A DNA stretch of 64,000 nucleotides. Source: an uncultured Eubacteriales bacterium. GTDB taxonomy: Bacteria > Bacillota > Clostridia > Peptostreptococcales > Anaerovoracaceae. The notes beneath the pieces are model-generated. The model did no database searches. It saw only the letters and a list, made by a program, of their open reading frames with translations, and was not told the origin of the DNA. A program made the translations under genes and the position numbers. The stretch covers positions 1 to 64,000 of the forward strand of contig CADBJW010000014.1 of assembly GCA_902795135.1 (NCBI GenBank), in the 5' to 3' direction. Below are positions 62,801 through 64,000 of the stretch, one piece after another; position 1 is the stretch's first letter, and every line of letters starts with the position of its first letter.

Positions 62801-62855
62801 AGATGAACATACGGTCGGCACCGTTGATGTTCAGAGTCATTTTTTTCAAATTCAT
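59850..62855 (-). CDS. mop: Mop-type molybdenum aldehyde oxidoreductase (copy 2)
   Basis: 1001-residue paralogue of the protein at 48288, with the same domain order and no FAD domain. Cluster Cys 42, 47, 50, 62, 102, 105, 139 and 141 are conserved, as is TAYRGYGAPQ. The catalytic Glu is E894 (SSGASEAF). It differs at TGTKIGCGYGVCG and has a longer C-terminal tail (KPEDIEFGELGEAG) of about 40 residues. Substrate-pocket regions diverge (for example FGWAMNAHNW versus FGWSTFGQSF), so substrates probably differ. ATG 62855 has the same GGAGGCAATT context as copy 1. Confidence 0.95.
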   Translation of the reverse strand: MNLKKMTLNINGADRMFICDPEKDTLADVLRRLGLTGTKIGCGYGVCGACSVILDGKVIRSCTRKIAKVEEYSKVTTIEGIGSVNYPHPLQSLWVACGAVQCGFCVPGFIVSAYQLLQENPSPTREEVRDWFTKHRNICRCTGYKQIVDAVMAAAEVLRGEKTVEDFRYDWSKDIGNFYGKPLERPNALPKACGVCDYGDDVELHMPAETLKVEMVMPRITSHAKIKNIDVAEAEAMPGVVKVITAKDIKEIGCNNYFMAFGFSERTIELQENHHVLAEDEIVWYGDVVALVVADTRDHAKAAVDKVKVDIEELPAYMNYLDAVKPDAEKIYDWFPDTYGKNVYTNMPVLKGDDEHVPELIENAAYSVEGSFYSSREPHMSIEGDVAQTYYDEDDNLCVHCKTMTLYWDRDEMANALGIEADKLRLIENPTGGSFGWAMNAHNWTLCAYATMVTKMPCSLSMDYKQFMAVTGKRSPSYWNGRMACDADGKFVAGEYEVGLDAGCYTDFGDDKLTKTSRFMFYPYYMPNVVGMNRAAVTNHSWTTAYRGYGAPQTYTCSEALVDMLAEEAGIDPFELRYKNIARTPEDTNINQLPYLHYPMEEMMDKLKPIYDEKKAEVEAWNKDHEDIKKGVGIAWGGYNVGLGAIDESHVAIELMPDGTFRKYDTWQDQGQGGDQGSLICTLEALKPYFPEVTPNDIKLIQDDSKYCPNTGESAGSRSHYANGKATIVAAKNLADAMRKEDGSYRTYDEMVAEGLPTRYQGDWATIDEYNYFYDLDPNDGSGNPTYTYTYALFLATVDVEVATGKTKCTGMTCVEWIGKPGNIQAVEGQIYGGMSHAIGFALTENYENPEKDWNMVKAGILYANDIPDAPDFNYIHVDGEDPRGPFGSSGASEAFQSSDHMAVINAINNAVGVRIYELPATPDKIKAGIEAKAKGEPNPNKPEKYFLGSELYDAVKHIKENPMNPTKPEDIEFGELGEAGVRWKPGQDDQYLNYRDKIRK

Positions 62856-62900
62856 AATTGCCTCCGTTTGAATATTAACTTATAACTTTTGTTAGTAAAC

Positions 62901-62914
62901 ACATAAATATATGT
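62901..62914. promoter_or_regulatory. Inverted repeat at the mop2 transcription start
   Basis: ACATA-AATA-TATGT lies 6 nt downstream of the -10, the same relative position as the palindrome in front of mop1, though the sequences differ. Confidence 0.4.
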
Positions 62915-62920
62915 ATTATT

Positions 62921-62950
62921 ATTTTACCGAAGAAAAGTAAAATGTGTCAA
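62921..62950 (-). promoter_or_regulatory. Promoter of mop2
   Basis: Minus strand: TTGACA (62950-62945), 18-nt spacer, TAAAAT (62926-62921). Confidence 0.8.
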
Positions 62951-63163
62951 GGACAAGGGAACAAAGTATCATTATTAAGACAACACTTTCGTATTTGCGA
63001 AGGCCTTTGCAAAGGCTATGAGGAGGGTAAAGAAATCGTAATCAAAATCAAGGAACAATGATTCGGGAGAAGACACGTTGAAACACAAAACAGCGGGAGC
63101 GAATCCGGTCGCTGCCCGCTGCCTTGGCTGCCTTGATACGACAACCAATTATGAGGAATGATC
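62951..63163. other. Intergenic stretch, no gene seen
   Basis: Contains the 14-bp palindrome GCCTTTGCAAAGGC (63003-63016), which shares TGCAAAGGCT with the repeated 13-mer near rplM (27613 and 27748, reverse complement). No ORF with a ribosome-binding site and no clear terminator were found. Confidence 0.4.
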
Positions 63164-63787
63164 CTATTCACCCAAACCGGAGTACTTGATTTTTCCAAGA
63201 TAGTATGTTCCTTTTGGTGTCTTCAGGAAGTCCTGAACGTGTCCCTTTTTTATCCTGTGAACCATTTTATACCCGGCTTTGTTACTTGTCTTAGAGACCA
63301 TGATTACTTTAGCCTTTGTCTTTTTCTTTGATTTCCCGTTCAGCTTCATCACGCGTTTTTTGTTTGCGTCAAAATCTTCATAGTAGATTTTACTGCCTTT
63401 GATAACGTAGGTATCGGCCTCGGCCAGACATTTCTTATTCTTTCCAGATGTTTTAACACGCCAAAGCTTTACAGATGACCCGTTTGAAACATTTAGAAAA
63501 TAAATGTAGCTGCCCTTTTTCTTCAATGCAAACAAATGGCCGTCTTCATAGTAAACCTCATCGTCATTGTAGCGATATATGAGTTTGCTGCTTTTGAGCT
63601 TCCCCTTCTTGACTTTGACCTTGTAAATTCCCTTGGCCCCAACGCAGTATACAGTGCTGCCGGTTTTATATACTTGGTCATAAACGATAGACTTAGCCTT
63701 CGATGCTGCAAAGGCTGAGGTCGGCATAAATGCGATGGCAACAGCCAAGGCGAGTACGCAGCTGACGAGTTTCTTTTTTATATTCAT
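63164..63787 (-). CDS. Secreted lysine-rich protein, paralogue 1
   Basis: 207 residues with a clear Sec signal peptide (hydrophobic LVSCVLALAVAIAFMPTSAFA, cleavage after about 27). The mature part is Lys/Tyr/Gly-rich, in beta repeats such as VYYEDGHLFALKKKGSYIYFL and SKIYYEDFDANKK (fragments of the DUF5050-like propeller style). It ends TPKGTYYLGKIKYSGLGE. Secreted and basic, so possibly wall- or carbohydrate-associated; function unknown. A near-identical C-terminal end appears in the next gene upstream, so the pair arose by tandem duplication. Confidence 0.7.
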   Translation of the reverse strand: MNIKKKLVSCVLALAVAIAFMPTSAFAASKAKSIVYDQVYKTGSTVYCVGAKGIYKVKVKKGKLKSSKLIYRYNDDEVYYEDGHLFALKKKGSYIYFLNVSNGSSVKLWRVKTSGKNKKCLAEADTYVIKGSKIYYEDFDANKKRVMKLNGKSKKKTKAKVIMVSKTSNKAGYKMVHRIKKGHVQDFLKTPKGTYYLGKIKYSGLGE

Positions 63788-63805
63788 ATTCTCCCCCCCT
63801 ATTAA

Positions 63806-64000
63806 TTAATCCCAGCCATCGATTTTTACCCGGCCGAGATAGTAGGTTCCTTTTGGAGTTTTTAGGTAGTCCTTCGCATATCCATTGTGTTCTTTTATGA
63901 TCACGGAATATTTGGAAGTATTGCTTCGCTTGCTGGTCATGGACACTCTGGTTGAGGTTTTCTTATTCGATTTTCCGTTGAGCTTCATGACACGGTATGT
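63806..64000 (-). CDS. Secreted lysine-rich protein, paralogue 2 (3' end only)
   Basis: Open to the window edge at 64000. The 64 visible residues align with the end of the neighbouring protein: RVMKLNGKSNKKT and a terminal TPKGTYYLGRVKIDG. An 18-bp gap separates it from paralogue 1, so both are probably on one transcript. The start and signal peptide lie outside the window. Confidence 0.65.
   Translation of the reverse strand, partial: TYRVMKLNGKSNKKTSTRVSMTSKRSNTSKYSVIIKEHNGYAKDYLKTPKGTYYLGRVKIDGWD

Overview
The window looks like a mid-GC, anaerobic, amino-acid-fermenting Clostridia chromosome. The best guess is the Anaerovoracaceae / Clostridiales Family XIII group, on these grounds: Firmicutes-style ribosome-binding sites and strong TTGACA/TATAAT-type promoters; a Desulfovibrio gigas Mop-like aldehyde oxidoreductase pair; an Orr-type ornithine racemase; ThrH; a UPF0182 protein; and very large secreted Big/coiled-coil proteins. 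This placement is an inference from gene content, not from a database search.

Left edge to 8.5 kb: the 3' end (domains V and VI) of a group II intron, then a ferritin gene on the minus strand. Next comes a promoter, a 30-codon leader peptide packed with Tyr, Phe and Trp codons, and an intrinsic terminator, with alternative pairings that fit ribosome-stalling attenuation. A decayed IS200/IS605-type element (frameshifted tnpA) now sits between this attenuator and the aromatic operon it appears built to control: pheA, aroF, tyrA, aroA, and one 872-residue protein fusing chorismate synthase, chorismate mutase, shikimate dehydrogenase and shikimate kinase. aroB and aroD/aroQ are not in the window.

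8.5-33.5 kb: mostly housekeeping. ftsH and a PucR-type regulator, glyA, a heterodimeric ABC exporter with one degenerate ATP site, an acidic membrane protein, a hotdog thioesterase, a LytS-like kinase/response-regulator pair behind a structured leader, a compact nitroreductase-like protein, prfA-ywlC-rpiB-upp, tyrS, rplM-rpsI, a secreted M3-like peptidase, orr, a small lipoprotein, a DUF202 protein and thrH. A short minus-strand transcript with its own promoter and terminator is predicted beside orr.

33.6-44.6 kb: a three-gene envelope operon (coiled-coil membrane protein, zinc-ribbon/EAR-repeat membrane protein, UPF0182), a long-form glutamine synthetase, serS and a secreted G5-NlpC/P60 hydrolase.

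44.6-62.9 kb: a molybdenum-hydroxylase neighbourhood. A minus-strand set encodes a cysteine desulfurase-like protein, an unrecognised His-rich protein and a CoA-transferase. Divergent from it lie mop1, a MoeB/ThiF-type adenylyltransferase and a MoaD-like sulfur carrier. A second Mop paralogue on the minus strand closes the region. Between the two mop genes is a roughly 6.9-kb secreted repeat-protein gene split into three frames, each break immediately following an identical 102-bp repeat.

62.9 kb to the right edge: two tandem paralogous secreted lysine-rich proteins, the second cut by the window end.
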